Shown piece by piece: positions 51,811 through 62,932 of a DNA stretch of 64,000 bases. Every line of letters begins with the position of its first letter. Positions within the stretch are counted from its first letter, which is position 1. The DNA comes from Hyphomicrobiales bacterium (lineage in GTDB: Bacteria; Pseudomonadota; Alphaproteobacteria; Rhizobiales; Beijerinckiaceae): NCBI GenBank assembly GCA_027489535.1, contig JAIXZO010000012.1:122808-186807 (forward strand). The letters run 5' to 3'. The notes below the pieces were generated by a model. It did not search any database. It saw nothing but the letters and a program-made list of their open reading frames with translations, and had not been told where the DNA came from. The translations under genes were made by a program, and so were the position numbers.

Positions 51811-52497
51811 ATGGAATTCGGTATCCCTCTTCTCACCGCAGTCCTCCAGATCATCTGGATCGACATTCTGCTGTCCGGCGACAACGCGGTCGTGATCGCG
51901 CTGGCCTGTCGATCGCTGCCCCCGCGGCAGCGGCGCATCGGCATCGTGCTCGGCGCGGGCGCGGCCGTCGTTCTGCGCATTCTGTTCGCGCTGATCATCA
52001 GCTACATCCTCGAAGTGCCCTTCCTGAAGTTGGTCGGCGGGGCTTTGCTGCTCTGGATCGCCGTCAAGCTGATCACGGGCGAGGAAGAGGCCGAGGCCAA
52101 TGTCAGCGAAAGCGATACGCTGTGGCAGGCGGTGCGCACCATCGTCATCGCCGATGCGGTGATGAGCTTCGACAACGTGGTGGCCATCGCGGCGGCGTCG
52201 CACGGCAATCCTTGGCTTTTCGTGTTCGGCTTGGCGCTCTCGGTGCCGCTGATCGTCATGGGTTCCACTTTGATCATGACGTTGATTTCCCGCTTCCCCG
52301 CCTTCGTGTGGGCGGGTGCCGGCCTGCTCGGCTGGGTGGCCGGCGAAGTTCTGGTCTCCGACCCGTGGGTCATCGGAAAGCTCGGCGCGGAAACGGTTGC
52401 CGGATTGAAACATCCTGCGGCGGCCGTGGGCGCCGTTGCCGTTCTCGCCGTGGGTTTCGCGCTCACGCGGCTTCGTCCCAAGCATCGGGACGCCTGA
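51811..52497 (+). CDS. TerC family (YjbE-type) integral membrane protein
   Basis: 228-aa protein with about seven transmembrane helices. The two acidic motifs of the family are visible: DILLSGDNAVVIALACRSLP in helix 1 and VIADAVMSFDNVVAIAAAS mid-protein, where the Asp-Asn pairs are thought to bind metal. YjbE/YkoY/Alx members are tied to manganese export or metal loading. It is 4 nt upstream of azlC on the same strand. Confidence 0.88.
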   Translation: MEFGIPLLTAVLQIIWIDILLSGDNAVVIALACRSLPPRQRRIGIVLGAGAAVVLRILFALIISYILEVPFLKLVGGALLLWIAVKLITGEEEAEANVSESDTLWQAVRTIVIADAVMSFDNVVAIAAASHGNPWLFVFGLALSVPLIVMGSTLIMTLISRFPAFVWAGAGLLGWVAGEVLVSDPWVIGKLGAETVAGLKHPAAAVGAVAVLAVGFALTRLRPKHRDA

Positions 52498-52501
52498 CGC
52501 G

Positions 52502-53224
52502 ATGCCGGAGACGGCCGCGCGGCGGCCTTTCGTCTCGAGCGAGGGGCTGCGCCTCGGCGCAAGATTGTCGATCCCGTTCCTGCCGGGCATCGTCATTTTC
52601 GGCAGCGCGTTCGGCGCTGCGGCCGCCCAGAAGGGTTTGACCCTGCTCGAGGCCGTGCTTTCGAGCGCCATCGTTTTCGCGGGCGCTGCACAACTGGTCT
52701 CCTTGGAACTATGGCGCGAGTCCTGGAGCCTCGGATCGATCCTTGCGATCACCTTGCTCGTCTTCACCGTCAATGCCCGCATGATCCTGATGGGCGCTTC
52801 GATTCAGCCATGGGCCGGTTCCATCCCGGGCCGCATTCTTTGGCCCGGCATGTTCGTGCTCACCGACGCGAATTGGATCGTCGCAGAACGCTATCGCCGC
52901 GAAGGCGGAATGGACGTGGGCGTCCTTTTCGGCAGCGGGATCCTGTTCTGGGTGGTGTGGGTGATCGTGGCCGTCCCCGGTTACGTCGTGGGCAGCCTCG
53001 TCGAGGAGCCGCGCCGGTTCGGTCTGGATTTCGTCATGCCGATCATTTTCGCGGGCATGTGCGTGCCGATCTGGAAGGGACGGCAGGACCTGATCCCGTG
53101 GATCGTGGCGGGCGCAGTGGCGCTCATCACCTCGGTGCTGTCTCCCGGATACGCCTTCATCGTCGCCGGGGCGGTTTCCGGCGCGGTGACCGCCGCGGTG
53201 TTGCCGGAGCGCTCGGATGCCTGA
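52502..53224 (+). CDS. azlC: AzlC family branched-chain amino acid exporter, large subunit
   Basis: 240-aa membrane protein. LSIPFLPGIVIFGSAFGAAAAQKG, then VFAGAAQLVSLEL and NARMILMGASIQPW are characteristic AzlC segments. With AzlD it exports branched-chain amino acids and analogues. The ATG at 52502 lies 4 nt after the TerC-family stop, and the 3' end overlaps azlD by 8 nt. Confidence 0.92.
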   Translation: MPETAARRPFVSSEGLRLGARLSIPFLPGIVIFGSAFGAAAAQKGLTLLEAVLSSAIVFAGAAQLVSLELWRESWSLGSILAITLLVFTVNARMILMGASIQPWAGSIPGRILWPGMFVLTDANWIVAERYRREGGMDVGVLFGSGILFWVVWVIVAVPGYVVGSLVEEPRRFGLDFVMPIIFAGMCVPIWKGRQDLIPWIVAGAVALITSVLSPGYAFIVAGAVSGAVTAAVLPERSDA

Positions 53225-53537
53225 CGGGCTCTTTACGGCCTCCCCCGATGCGGTCGTCGCGCTCATGTGCATGGCCTTGGCGACCTATGTCTGCCGGGCG
53301 GGCGGCGTATGGCTGATGGCGCATGTGCCGATCACGCCGAGGATGCGCAGGGCCTTGGCGGCGTTGCCCGGCTCCATCATGGTTTCGACGGTGATCCCGA
53401 TCGGCTTCAAGACAGGCCCCGCGGCCGTCGCCGCCCTCGTCGTTGCGGTCTTGGTGATGATGAAGTGGCGCAAGGATTTGGCCGCCCTGATTGCAGGCCT
53501 GCTGACCATCTCGTTGCTGCGCGCGCTCGGCTTCTAG
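53217..53537 (+). CDS. azlD: AzlD family branched-chain amino acid exporter, small subunit
   Basis: 106-aa protein with three to four hydrophobic helices. LATYVCRAGGVWLM and the LPGSIMVSTVIP segment are typical AzlD. It overlaps azlC by 8 nt. Its stop codon TAG is formed by the outer CTAG of the palindromic element that follows. Confidence 0.9.
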   Translation: MPDGLFTASPDAVVALMCMALATYVCRAGGVWLMAHVPITPRMRRALAALPGSIMVSTVIPIGFKTGPAAVAALVVAVLVMMKWRKDLAALIAGLLTISLLRALGF

Positions 53538-53640
53538 AGCGCGATCCGATCTGACCGGATCGGGGCACACTCCATAATTTCTTGCTGGAGCATCATCTTT
53601 TTCCGCCAACCGGGATCCACTTGGCGGGATGATGCTCTAG
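53534..53640. repeat. Composite palindromic intergenic element (107 bp)
   Basis: The element is bounded by CTAGAGC (53534-53540) and its inverse GCTCTAG (53634-53640). Inside lie GATCCG/CGGATC (53543-53548/53556-53561) and a two-part stem GAGCATCATC...CCGCCAA / TTGGCGG-GATGATGCTC (53588-53609/53621-53637), broken only by a TTTTT bulge. Intergenic palindromes ending in CTAGAGCATGATC are widespread in rhizobial genomes, and this looks like a relative. Its ends supply the TAG stops of both convergent neighbours. Confidence 0.7.
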
Positions 53641-54089
53641 CGCAGCCGCCCCGTGATTTTCGAGGCCAGCATGTCGCGTACGGCCCTGTAGTGGTCCAGC
53701 ACCTGCTCTCGTGAGCCGAGACCGTGGGAGACGGAGGGGTCGGGCGTCGGCCAATATTCCACGTCCGCCGCCGTAGTGCGCGTCAGGTCCAAGGCCTTGT
53801 GATGCGCCTCGGGGCTCAGCGTGACGATGAGGTCGAAATTCAGCCCTTCCCATTCCTCCAATTCCTCGAAGGTGCGGGGACGATGCTTCGAAGCGTCGAT
53901 GCCCATCTCGTCGAGCACCGCGACGGCGAAGCCGTCGAGTTCGCCTTTTTTAACGCCGGCCGATTGGACGTAGAGGGATTTTCCGAAGTAGTGGCGCGCG
54001 ATGGCCTCGGCCATGGGCGAGCGGATGGAATTCTGGCCGCAGGCGAACAAGACCGCCTGCACCTGCCTTCCCGCCGCGGTCTGCACCAT
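53637..54089 (-). CDS. Low-molecular-weight protein tyrosine phosphatase-like / arsenate reductase-like protein
   Basis: 150-aa protein with the P-loop CGQNSIRS, matching C(X)5R of low-molecular-weight phosphatases, and a late Asp in PTPDPS that would act as general acid. LFACGQNSIRSPMAEA at the start is the fold signature. It is the usual third gene after hisD and UPF0262 in Hyphomicrobiales, 4 nt from UPF0262. The 3' end runs into the palindromic element, which supplies its TAG stop. Confidence 0.85.
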   Translation of the reverse strand: MVQTAAGRQVQAVLFACGQNSIRSPMAEAIARHYFGKSLYVQSAGVKKGELDGFAVAVLDEMGIDASKHRPRTFEELEEWEGLNFDLIVTLSPEAHHKALDLTRTTAADVEYWPTPDPSVSHGLGSREQVLDHYRAVRDMLASKITGRLR

Positions 54090-54093
54090 GCGC

Positions 54094-54579
54094 TCAGGCC
54101 TTGAAGTGCAATGCGGTGATGAGCGTGAACAACCGTCTGGCCGTGTCGAAATCGACGGCGATCTTGCCCTCGAACCGCTCCAGCAACAGATGCGCCGCTT
54201 CGTCGTGCAATCCGCGCCGGCCCATGTCGATGGCTTCGATCTGCGACGGGCTCGAAGTTCGGATCGCCGCGTAATAGCTCTCGCAGACCATGAAATAGTC
54301 CTTCACGACGCGCCGCAGGGGCGTCAGCGAAAGGATGTGCGTGATGACCTGAACCCCGCCGCCGTCGCGCACGTCGAGCGACAATTTGTTCGAGACCAGC
54401 GAAACATGAAGGGAATAGGGGCCGCCGTCGTGCCCGACCGGAGCGAAGCTGTTGGATTCGATCAGGTCGTAGATCGCGATGGCGCGCTCGTGCTCCTGCT
54501 CCGGCCCGCCGCGACCGATGGAGGCTTCGTCGAGCGTGACGCCGACGAGCTTCTTGTTGGGATCGCGGCCGCCGGTCAT
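54094..54579 (-). CDS. UPF0262 family protein
   Basis: 161-aa protein of unknown function. [18 protein letters not shown] start, [35 protein letters not shown] and the terminal [14 protein letters not shown] match the alphaproteobacterial UPF0262 family, always encoded next to hisD. It is soluble, with no visible catalytic motif. It sits 4 nt from both neighbours. Confidence 0.9.
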   Translation of the reverse strand: MTGGRDPNKKLVGVTLDEASIGRGGPEQEHERAIAIYDLIESNSFAPVGHDGGPYSLHVSLVSNKLSLDVRDGGGVQVITHILSLTPLRRVVKDYFMVCESYYAAIRTSSPSQIEAIDMGRRGLHDEAAHLLLERFEGKIAVDFDTARRLFTLITALHFKA

Positions 54580-54583
54580 AGCA

Positions 54584-55879
<1,296 letters not shown>

Positions 55880-56320
55880 TCAGAGGACGTCCTTGTCGAG
55901 CGCGTGATCCGGGCGGTGATCCGTGGACCAGACGGGTCCGAGATCGGCCATGGCCGCCTCGATGCATTCCACCTCGAGCTTTACGGAGCGGTTGTCCGAA
56001 AAGATCAGCGACACGTCGCCGGCCGGAGCGTCGGTTTCCTTGAAGGTGATCGCCAGCAGGTTCAGCACGGCGTCGGAGAGGTTTTGCGGAATGTTGAGGC
56101 GCTTGGCGGAGAGCACGCGGTCGAAATGCAATCCCGCGCGGCGGCGACGCCGTTCGCCGGAGGCCGCACCTTCCCAGTCGAACCGATTGACGACGAGCGC
56201 GAAGCGACGCTCGCGCGGCAGGAACGCCATGTCCTCGATCTTCACGACCGCATCCTGCAGATGCGCGGAAAGAACCGCGAGATCGTCGACGTCGAAGGCG
56301 AGGAGCTTCAGTTTGTCCAT
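55880..56320 (-). CDS. DUF2948 family protein
   Basis: 146-aa soluble protein of unknown function. MDKLKLLAFDVDDLAVLSAH, the FLPRERRFALVVNRFDWE segment and the late FSDNRSVKLEVECIEA are characteristic of DUF2948, which is found between murA and hisD in Hyphomicrobiales. The ATG at 56320 removes a spurious 249-residue extension. Confidence 0.88.
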   Translation of the reverse strand: MDKLKLLAFDVDDLAVLSAHLQDAVVKIEDMAFLPRERRFALVVNRFDWEGAASGERRRRRAGLHFDRVLSAKRLNIPQNLSDAVLNLLAITFKETDAPAGDVSLIFSDNRSVKLEVECIEAAMADLGPVWSTDHRPDHALDKDVL

Positions 56321-56391
56321 GGCGTTCGCGGCTCGGTGTCCCTGAAGACCCCTGTTAGCCGCCCGGCCGGCACGGCGCAACCGCGACCCGC

Positions 56392-57687
56392 TCAGCCGTC
56401 GCCGCCGAGACGCTCGATTTCCGCGCCGCAGCGCACCAGCTTCTTCTCGAGGGCCTCGAAGCCGCGGTCGAGATGGTAGACGCGATGCACCATCGTCTCG
56501 CCTTCCGCCGCCAAGCCGCCGATGACCAGCGACACGGAGGCGCGAAGATCCGTGGCCATCACGGGGGCGCCGGTCAGCACGGGGCGGCCCTCGATGATCG
56601 CCGTATCGCCTTCGAGCCGGATCTGCGCGCCGAGGCGTGCGAGCTCCTGCACGTGCATGAAGCGGTTTTCGAAAATGGTCTCGCGGATGCGGGAGGTCCC
56701 GTCCGCCATCGTCATCAGGGCCATGAATTGCGCCTGAAGGTCCGTGGGGAAGCCGGGGAAGGGTGCGGTCGTGACGTCCACCGGGCGGATGCCGCCCCCG
56801 TTGCGGCGTACGCGAACGCCTTCGTTCGTCTCCGTCACTTCCGCGCCGACTTGCCTCAGCACATCGAATGCGCTCTGCAGCAGATCCGCCCGCGCGCCCT
56901 GCAGGAGAATGTCGCCGCCCGTCATCGCGACGGCCATGGCGTAGGTGCCGGTCTCGATGCGGTCCGGCAGGACGGCGTGATGCGCCCCGTCGAGCCGCTC
57001 CACGCCTTCGACGACGATGCGCGCGGTGCCGGCGCCGGAGATCTTCGCGCCCATCTTGGTCAGGCACAGCGCCAGATCGGTGACTTCCGGCTCCTGCGCC
57101 GCGTTGTCGATCACGGTCGTGCCGCGTGCCAGCGTCGCCGCCATCAAGGCCGTATGCGTGCCGCCCACGGTCACTTTCGGAAAGAAGATCTCGCCGCCCC
57201 GCAAACCCTTGGCGGCCTTGGCCACCACGTATCCGCCCTCGATCTCGATCGATGCGCCCAAGCGCTCGAGAGCCATGAGCAGGAGATCGACGGGGCGCGT
57301 GCCGATGGCGCAGCCGCCCGGAAGCGACACGCGCGCCTCGCCCATGCGGGCCAGCAGCGGCGCGATGACCCAGAAGCTGGCGCGCATCTTGGAGACGAGT
57401 TCATAGGGCGCGGTGCTGTCGACGATGTCGCGCGCGGACAACGTGATCGTGTCGCCCGCGTCCTCGGCCTGACCCGCGCGCTTGCCGCTGATCGCGGCAT
57501 CGACGCCGTGATTGCCGAGGATGCGCATCAGTTGCCGCACGTCCGACAGGCGCGGCACGTTGTGCAGCGTGACGGTCTCGCGCGTAAGCAGGCCCGCGAT
57601 CATCAAGGGCAAGGCCGCGTTCTTGGCCCCGCCGATCGGGATCGTTCCGTTGAGCGGCCGTCCGCCGACGATCCTGATGCGGTCCAT
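56392..57687 (-). CDS. murA: UDP-N-acetylglucosamine 1-carboxyvinyltransferase
   Basis: 431-aa enzyme of the first committed step of peptidoglycan synthesis. The catalytic, fosfomycin-reactive Cys is present in [14 protein letters not shown]. The start [22 protein letters not shown] and the segment [19 protein letters not shown] are conserved. It heads the murA-DUF2948-hisD-UPF0262-phosphatase run, preceded by a small basic gene. Confidence 0.96.
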   Translation of the reverse strand: MDRIRIVGGRPLNGTIPIGGAKNAALPLMIAGLLTRETVTLHNVPRLSDVRQLMRILGNHGVDAAISGKRAGQAEDAGDTITLSARDIVDSTAPYELVSKMRASFWVIAPLLARMGEARVSLPGGCAIGTRPVDLLLMALERLGASIEIEGGYVVAKAAKGLRGGEIFFPKVTVGGTHTALMAATLARGTTVIDNAAQEPEVTDLALCLTKMGAKISGAGTARIVVEGVERLDGAHHAVLPDRIETGTYAMAVAMTGGDILLQGARADLLQSAFDVLRQVGAEVTETNEGVRVRRNGGGIRPVDVTTAPFPGFPTDLQAQFMALMTMADGTSRIRETIFENRFMHVQELARLGAQIRLEGDTAIIEGRPVLTGAPVMATDLRASVSLVIGGLAAEGETMVHRVYHLDRGFEALEKKLVRCGAEIERLGGDG

Positions 57688-57743
57688 GCTTCACCCCGTT
57701 GAGCCGCATCGATCGGCGGCGGTTGTACTTCGACGCGGTACGC

Positions 57744-57893
57744 TCAGGACGAGGTCTCGTCCGATTCCGGTACGGGCGCGGGTTCCTGCGGGCCGTTCGC
57801 CGTGCGGCGGCCGCGATCCTGCGCTTTCCGGCGCTTCAGGTTGTCGCGCAGGGACGCGGCGAGGCGTTTCCTGCGTTTTTGCGCATCGCTCAT
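57744..57893 (-). CDS. Small basic protein upstream of murA, 49 aa
   Basis: The protein starts MSDAQKRRKRLAASLRDNLK and ends with an acidic tail (PVPESDETSS). It is Arg/Lys-rich in the first two thirds, with a probable amphipathic helix. Short proteins of this shape upstream of murA are familiar from other Hyphomicrobiales, but no function is known. A longer ORF in another frame overlaps it and is much less plausible. It is 56 nt upstream of murA. Confidence 0.65.
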   Translation of the reverse strand: MSDAQKRRKRLAASLRDNLKRRKAQDRGRRTANGPQEPAPVPESDETSS

Positions 57894-58096
57894 GTCGATT
57901 CGTCCGTCGCAAGCGCCCGGAGCGGAGCACTAGGACGATATATCGCGGGAGACAACCCTTGAGATGAGAGCGTGATCGCGACATTTGCCCCGGCGTCCGC
58001 CTTCATGCGTATGGCAATTCGAAGTCCGACATGGGAGAACCCGAGGCGCGGCACCGCAAGTTGCCCGCACCGGACCGGCACCGGCGAGTATCGAGC

Positions 58097-59326
58097 ATGG
58101 ACTATCAGAGCTTCTTCAACGACGCGGTCGCAGCCCTCCATGCGGAGCGTCGGTATCGCGTCTTCGCCGACATCGAGCGCATCGTCGGGCGTTTCCCGCA
58201 TGCCGTCCGTCATACGCCGGAGGGCCCGAAGCCGGTCGTTCTGTGGTGCTCGAACGACTATCTCGGGATGGGCCATCACCCGAAGGTAATCGATGCGATG
58301 GCCGAGACCGCCCGCAGCATGGGCGCGGGCGCGGGCGGCACGCGCAACATTTCCGGCACCCACCATCCGATGGTGGAGCTCGAAGCGGAGCTGGCCGATC
58401 TGCACGGCAAGCCCGCCGCGCTGGTGTTTACGTCCGGCTACGTGTCGAACGATACGGGCATCTCGACCATCGCCAAGCTCATCCCGAACGTGCTGATCTT
58501 GTCGGACTCGCTCAATCACAATTCGATGATCGAGGGCGTTCGCCGTTCGGGCGCGGAGCGCCGCATCTTCCGTCACAACGATCTCGCTCATCTTGAAGAG
58601 CTGTTGCAGGCTGCCGGGCCGGACAGGCCGAAGCTGATCGTGTTCGAAAGCGTCTATTCGATGGACGGCGACGTTTCGCCGATCGGGCGCATCTGCGATC
58701 TGGCTGAAAAATACGGCGCGATGACCTATCTCGACGAGGTTCATGCGGTCGGCCTCTACGGCGAGCGCGGCGCCGGCGTCGCCGAGCGTGACGGCGAGAT
58801 GCACCGCGTCGACGTGATCGAGGGCACGCTGGGCAAAGCCTTCGGCTGCCTGGGCGGCTACATCGCTTCGACCTTGCCGATCATCGATGCCGTGCGCTCC
58901 TACGCGCCGGGCTTCATCTTCACCACAGCCCTGCCGCCCGCCATCGCCGCTGCGGCCTGCGTTTCGGTGCGCCACCTCAAGGCGTCGGGCGAAGAGCGTG
59001 CCCGCCTCGCGGACCGCGTCGGCCGCACCAAGGCCAAGATCGCGGCCGCCGGTCTGCCGCAACTCGACACGCCGACCCATATCGTGCCGGTGATGGTCGG
59101 CGACGCCGAGCTGTGCAAGGCGGCCTCCGATCGCCTGCTCGAAGTGCACGGCATCTACATCCAGCCGATCAACTACCCCACGGTGCCGCGCGGCACCGAG
59201 CGCCTGCGCATCACGCCCGGCCCGCACCATGACGAAGGGCTGATCGACGCGTTGGTCGAAGCGCTGGACGAAGTGTGGTCCCATCTCGGCATCGCCCGCG
59301 CCGGGGCGCGCATCGCGGCGGAGTAG
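58097..59326 (+). CDS. hemA: 5-aminolevulinate synthase
   Basis: 409-aa PLP enzyme condensing glycine and succinyl-CoA, the alphaproteobacterial entry to haem. The sequence has [38 protein letters not shown], the cofactor Asp in [13 protein letters not shown] and the PLP Lys in [14 protein letters not shown]. The ATG at 58097 gives the typical MDYQSFF start. Irr, encoded earlier in the window, is the usual regulator of this pathway. Confidence 0.96.
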   Translation: MDYQSFFNDAVAALHAERRYRVFADIERIVGRFPHAVRHTPEGPKPVVLWCSNDYLGMGHHPKVIDAMAETARSMGAGAGGTRNISGTHHPMVELEAELADLHGKPAALVFTSGYVSNDTGISTIAKLIPNVLILSDSLNHNSMIEGVRRSGAERRIFRHNDLAHLEELLQAAGPDRPKLIVFESVYSMDGDVSPIGRICDLAEKYGAMTYLDEVHAVGLYGERGAGVAERDGEMHRVDVIEGTLGKAFGCLGGYIASTLPIIDAVRSYAPGFIFTTALPPAIAAAACVSVRHLKASGEERARLADRVGRTKAKIAAAGLPQLDTPTHIVPVMVGDAELCKAASDRLLEVHGIYIQPINYPTVPRGTERLRITPGPHHDEGLIDALVEALDEVWSHLGIARAGARIAAE

Positions 59327-59457
59327 GTCGGCGCGGACGCAGCCGCCACGTCGATTTCCGGGCGACGCCGCCCTTTCGAGGGTTGCGCCCCCGGAACCCA
59401 TGTGGCAGTAATCGCCCCGCTTCGAGGGCCCTCCGCACGCGGACTGGCAATCCTCTT

Positions 59458-59532
<75 letters not shown>

Positions 59533-59669
59533 GCACAACTCCTTGAAATCATGAAATTTCGTGCAACTTCAGGAGCTTGTTCCCGTTCTTCTGTTACAAA
59601 ACGCGGTCCAAAATCGGCGGTCCTCAGGGCACGTGCGACGACGGGAGCGCAGCGGCAACGGAGACGGAC

Positions 59670-61022
59670 ATGGCGGGGGCGGTGCGGGGGCTGTTGTATC
59701 GCGGCGGTCGTTATTACGCGCGCAAATGCGTTCCGGAGCGATTGCGCCCGCTGATCGGACGCAATGAGCTTCGACGACCGCTGGGCGCGGACCGCCGTCA
59801 GGCCCTGCTGAGTCACCACGCCGCCATGGCCGAGCTTTGCGCGGTCCTCGCCGCCGCCGCTGGTCGCGGCGAAGCAGAACCGTTGCTTCGCCGCTCTTTC
59901 CGCGTGTCGCGGCCCGAAGCGCTCGACGGACCCGCGCCGCCCCCGCGGGGCGCGGATGCGCGCGGTCCGACGCTCGCGGAGCTCCTTGCGCTGATGCACG
60001 CGCGCACGAAGCGGGGCACCCCGGGCACGCGGCGCGAACAGGAGGTGGCGGTCAGGAATTTCGAGGAGGCCACGGGGCATGTCGGCCCCGCGGCGGCCAT
60101 CACCCGCGCGAAGATGCTGCAATACCGGACGGCGCTGCTTGAGACGCCGGTGGCATTCCGTCGACGGTTTCCGGGGTTGACGCTGCCTCAGGCGGTCGAC
60201 GCCAATCGACGCCGCAAAACCCCGCTGGCGACTCTCGACCCCAAGACGATCAACGGGAAGTGGCTCGCCCATCTCGCGTCTTTGCTGAGTTGGGGGACGA
60301 ACGAGGGGCTGCTCGCGCAAAACGCCGCCTCGGGCGTGAAGGTCGAGGGCCGGTCGTTCGGTCCCCAGCGACTGCCGTTCGAGCGCGACGATCTCGAGAA
60401 AATCGCCGCCCATGCGATGTTCGCGCGGGACGAACTCGACGAACGAGCATGGGCGATACTTTTCGCGCTCTACACGGGCGCGCGTGCAGGTGAAATCGCG
60501 CAGATCCGTCTCGATCGCCTCCGCCGCGAGCGCGACGTGCTCGTCGTCGCCATCGACGGCGACCTGAAGACGGAGACGTCCCGCCGACTGATCCCACTGC
60601 ATCCGGTGCTCACGCGTTTCGGCCTGCAGTCCCGGATCGAGCACCTGCGCCGCGCGGGCGAGATACGGCTGTTTCCGGACTGGTTCGCGCGCTCCGACAT
60701 GCGCCGGAACCGCGCGAGCGCGGCGGGGAAACCGATCCAGAACCCCTATGCGCAATTCATTCCGTCGTGGTTCAACCGGACCTTCCTGCCGACGCTCGGC
60801 ATCGAAGGGCCCAAGACGTTCCACTCCCTGCGCCACACGTTCAAGACCGAGTTGGCCATGGCCGGAGTTCCGCTGGAGGACAACCACGCACTGGCCGGGC
60901 ACAGCGACCCTTCGGCGGGTGCCGCCTATATTCACGGCGTGTCGATCGCGCGCTTGAAGGCGGCCGTCGACAGCCTCGCTTTCGCGCCGTTCGAGCGACT
61001 GGCCGCGGCCCGGGTCCAATAG
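59670..61022 (+). CDS. Tyrosine recombinase / phage-type integrase (copy 1)
   Basis: 450-aa site-specific recombinase. The N-terminal region (LLYRGGRYYARKCVPERLR) resembles the DUF6538-like arm found on such integrases. The SAM-like core-binding region follows at about residues 100-200. Catalytic residues are R272 (TGARAGEIAQIRL), H385 and R388 (HSLRHTFK), H411 (AGHSD) and Y420 (AAYIHG), all present, so it is probably active. GGAGACGG precedes the ATG. It lies just downstream of tRNA-Thr. Blocks throughout match the second integrase downstream. Confidence 0.9.
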   Translation: MAGAVRGLLYRGGRYYARKCVPERLRPLIGRNELRRPLGADRRQALLSHHAAMAELCAVLAAAAGRGEAEPLLRRSFRVSRPEALDGPAPPPRGADARGPTLAELLALMHARTKRGTPGTRREQEVAVRNFEEATGHVGPAAAITRAKMLQYRTALLETPVAFRRRFPGLTLPQAVDANRRRKTPLATLDPKTINGKWLAHLASLLSWGTNEGLLAQNAASGVKVEGRSFGPQRLPFERDDLEKIAAHAMFARDELDERAWAILFALYTGARAGEIAQIRLDRLRRERDVLVVAIDGDLKTETSRRLIPLHPVLTRFGLQSRIEHLRRAGEIRLFPDWFARSDMRRNRASAAGKPIQNPYAQFIPSWFNRTFLPTLGIEGPKTFHSLRHTFKTELAMAGVPLEDNHALAGHSDPSAGAAYIHGVSIARLKAAVDSLAFAPFERLAAARVQ

Positions 61023-61116
61023 AACGCGACGACCCTCCAAGGACGGAGCCGCTCGGCCGCCGGCACGGGTCGAACGGGCTTTCCGGGTGATGACCTCACC
61101 AAGGCGTCAGCTCCCG

Positions 61117-61142
61117 CCCGGCGCGTCGCAAGACGCGCCGGG
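61117..61142. terminator. Hairpin between the convergent integrases
   Basis: CCCGGCGCGTC and GACGCGCCGGG form an 11-bp perfect stem with a GCAA tetraloop. No T tract follows on either strand, so it is either a factor-dependent terminator or a recombination-related dyad. Confidence 0.45.
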
Positions 61143-61282
61143 ATCCAAGGCGCCGTTGCCGGGGGCCCGTCGATGCATGTGGTCCGTCGACCGCCGCATC
61201 ATTTTGCCTCGGCGGCGCTCCTCCCGCACACGGACCCATGATCCGGCGCACGTCGTGAAACGCCCTTGAGTTTCGCGTTGGC

Positions 61283-62932
61283 TCATGACGGCGACGGTGG
61301 GTGAGGGCACGGAGGAGCGGCCGCTTCGACGGCGGGCTCGCGCGACGTCGGACAGGACACCAACAGCTCGTCCGCAATTGCGGACTCGAAGGAGGGCAAC
61401 GGATCGATCGCCTCTCGCCGGACGGGTGGGGCCAATCGAATGTCGCAGGGGAAAAAGTAATTCAGCGGCCCTTCGGCCACCGCGGAGAGGGGCTCGGGCT
61501 GCCACCGGGAAGCTGCCCGGCGGGCGAGCAGCGCGTCAAAGGACGGATAGTGCAGCGCGTCCAACGCTGCCTTCATCCGCTTGACGGGTTCGGCATGCAC
61601 GTAGCGGCTTCCGGCCGAGCCGCCTGCATGCCCCGTGAGAGCGTCGTTGTCCTGCGGCGCGACCCCGGCCTTCTGCAACTCGGTCTTGAAGGTGTGACGA
61701 AACGAGTGAAATCGCTTCGGTCCGTCGATGGCGAGCTCGCGAAGCACGCTGTCGTTGAACCGCGAGGGCAGAAAATCCGCATAGGTCTTGCGCTCGGCCC
61801 TGCCTTTGTCCACGGCCCGTCGCCGCGCAGTCATTGCCCGGGCGAACCACTCGGGGAAGAGATGACTCCGTCCATCGGCGAGAAGGGTCTCGATTCGGTC
61901 CTCCAAGCCGAGCGCGATCAGATCGTCATGCACCGGCACAAGACGCTTCGAGCTCTCGTTCTTCACCTCGCCGTCGATCTCGAAGACGAGGACGCCGTGC
62001 TCCCTGCGGATACGGTCAAGTCGAAGCTGTGCGATCTCGCCTGCCCGCGCGCCCGTGTAGAGCGCCACCAAGATCGCCCAGGCGAGCTCTTCGAACTCAG
62101 CGGCCGCAAAAAGATCATGCCGCGCGAGCTTGTCGAGGTCGAACCGATCAAAGGGCAGGCGTCGCGTTCCCTTCTTGCCGTCGACACGGACGCCCGCGAT
62201 CGGATTGGCCGACAGGCGGAGATCGGCGATGGCCCATCGGTTCTTCAACGCCCAGCTGAAAAGCGATGAGAGGTGCATGATGTATTTGTCGTTGATGGTT
62301 TTCGCCGTGATCGTCTTGAGCGGTCGGGCCCGCCTTTTGTTCATTGCAATCGCCTCGGGCAGCGTCTTTCCTGAAAAGTTGGAACGATATTTGACGGGTG
62401 TTTCGAGAAGAGCTTCGACGTAAATGCGGATGTGGTGCAAGGCGATGTCGTTGATGCTCAGTTCCGCGCCGCAAGCTTCGTTGAACATGCGAACGGCGTT
62501 ATGCTTTTCTTCGATCGTCGCCGGCGCGATCGTGTTCTTCGCGCGGGCCAAATAGAGGTCCAGAACGGCGGCCAAGGTCAGCCCGGGCCGTTTGGCGCTC
62601 CACGACCAAAACGGCGGCAGCACCTCGACTTCCATGCCGTTCGCGTCGTCGGGTCGCTCCGGCGCCTCGTCGGCGGCCGCCGAAACGGACCAGACCTTCA
62701 ACGTTGAGAAAGGACGACAGGGTTTCGGCGTGACATGCGCCTTCGCGCGCGCGAGATCGCTCTCGAAGGCGGCAAGCGCCTCCGGCAACGCCAGCAGCGC
62801 CTCCTTTCGATTTCGGCCGAGCGGCACGCGCATTTCCGCCTTGCCGACCAAGCCTCGCAGTCCGGTCGGGACGACCTTCCTTGCATAGTAGGATCCGCTT
62901 CGTTCCAGCATTCCCCGTGCGTTCTTCGCCAT
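61283..62932 (-). CDS. Tyrosine recombinase / phage-type integrase (copy 2)
   Basis: 549-aa paralogue of the first integrase, encoded on the opposite strand. The N-terminal arm is GSYYARKVVPTGLRGLVGKA. The catalytic domain has R296 (TGARAGEIAQLRL), HSFRHTFKTEL and the probable nucleophile Tyr in GSRYVHAEP. It carries a C-terminal extension of roughly 90 residues, rich in Pro and Ala, that copy 1 lacks. GGAGCGG lies before the ATG at 62932. The substrate site is unknown. Confidence 0.9.
   Translation of the reverse strand: MAKNARGMLERSGSYYARKVVPTGLRGLVGKAEMRVPLGRNRKEALLALPEALAAFESDLARAKAHVTPKPCRPFSTLKVWSVSAAADEAPERPDDANGMEVEVLPPFWSWSAKRPGLTLAAVLDLYLARAKNTIAPATIEEKHNAVRMFNEACGAELSINDIALHHIRIYVEALLETPVKYRSNFSGKTLPEAIAMNKRRARPLKTITAKTINDKYIMHLSSLFSWALKNRWAIADLRLSANPIAGVRVDGKKGTRRLPFDRFDLDKLARHDLFAAAEFEELAWAILVALYTGARAGEIAQLRLDRIRREHGVLVFEIDGEVKNESSKRLVPVHDDLIALGLEDRIETLLADGRSHLFPEWFARAMTARRRAVDKGRAERKTYADFLPSRFNDSVLRELAIDGPKRFHSFRHTFKTELQKAGVAPQDNDALTGHAGGSAGSRYVHAEPVKRMKAALDALHYPSFDALLARRAASRWQPEPLSAVAEGPLNYFFPCDIRLAPPVRREAIDPLPSFESAIADELLVSCPTSREPAVEAAAPPCPHPPSPS

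Noticed and set aside
57691..57984. 97-aa ORF upstream of murA
   Set aside because: It overlaps the more convincing 49-aa frame, is low-complexity Arg/Pro-rich and has no ribosome-binding site.
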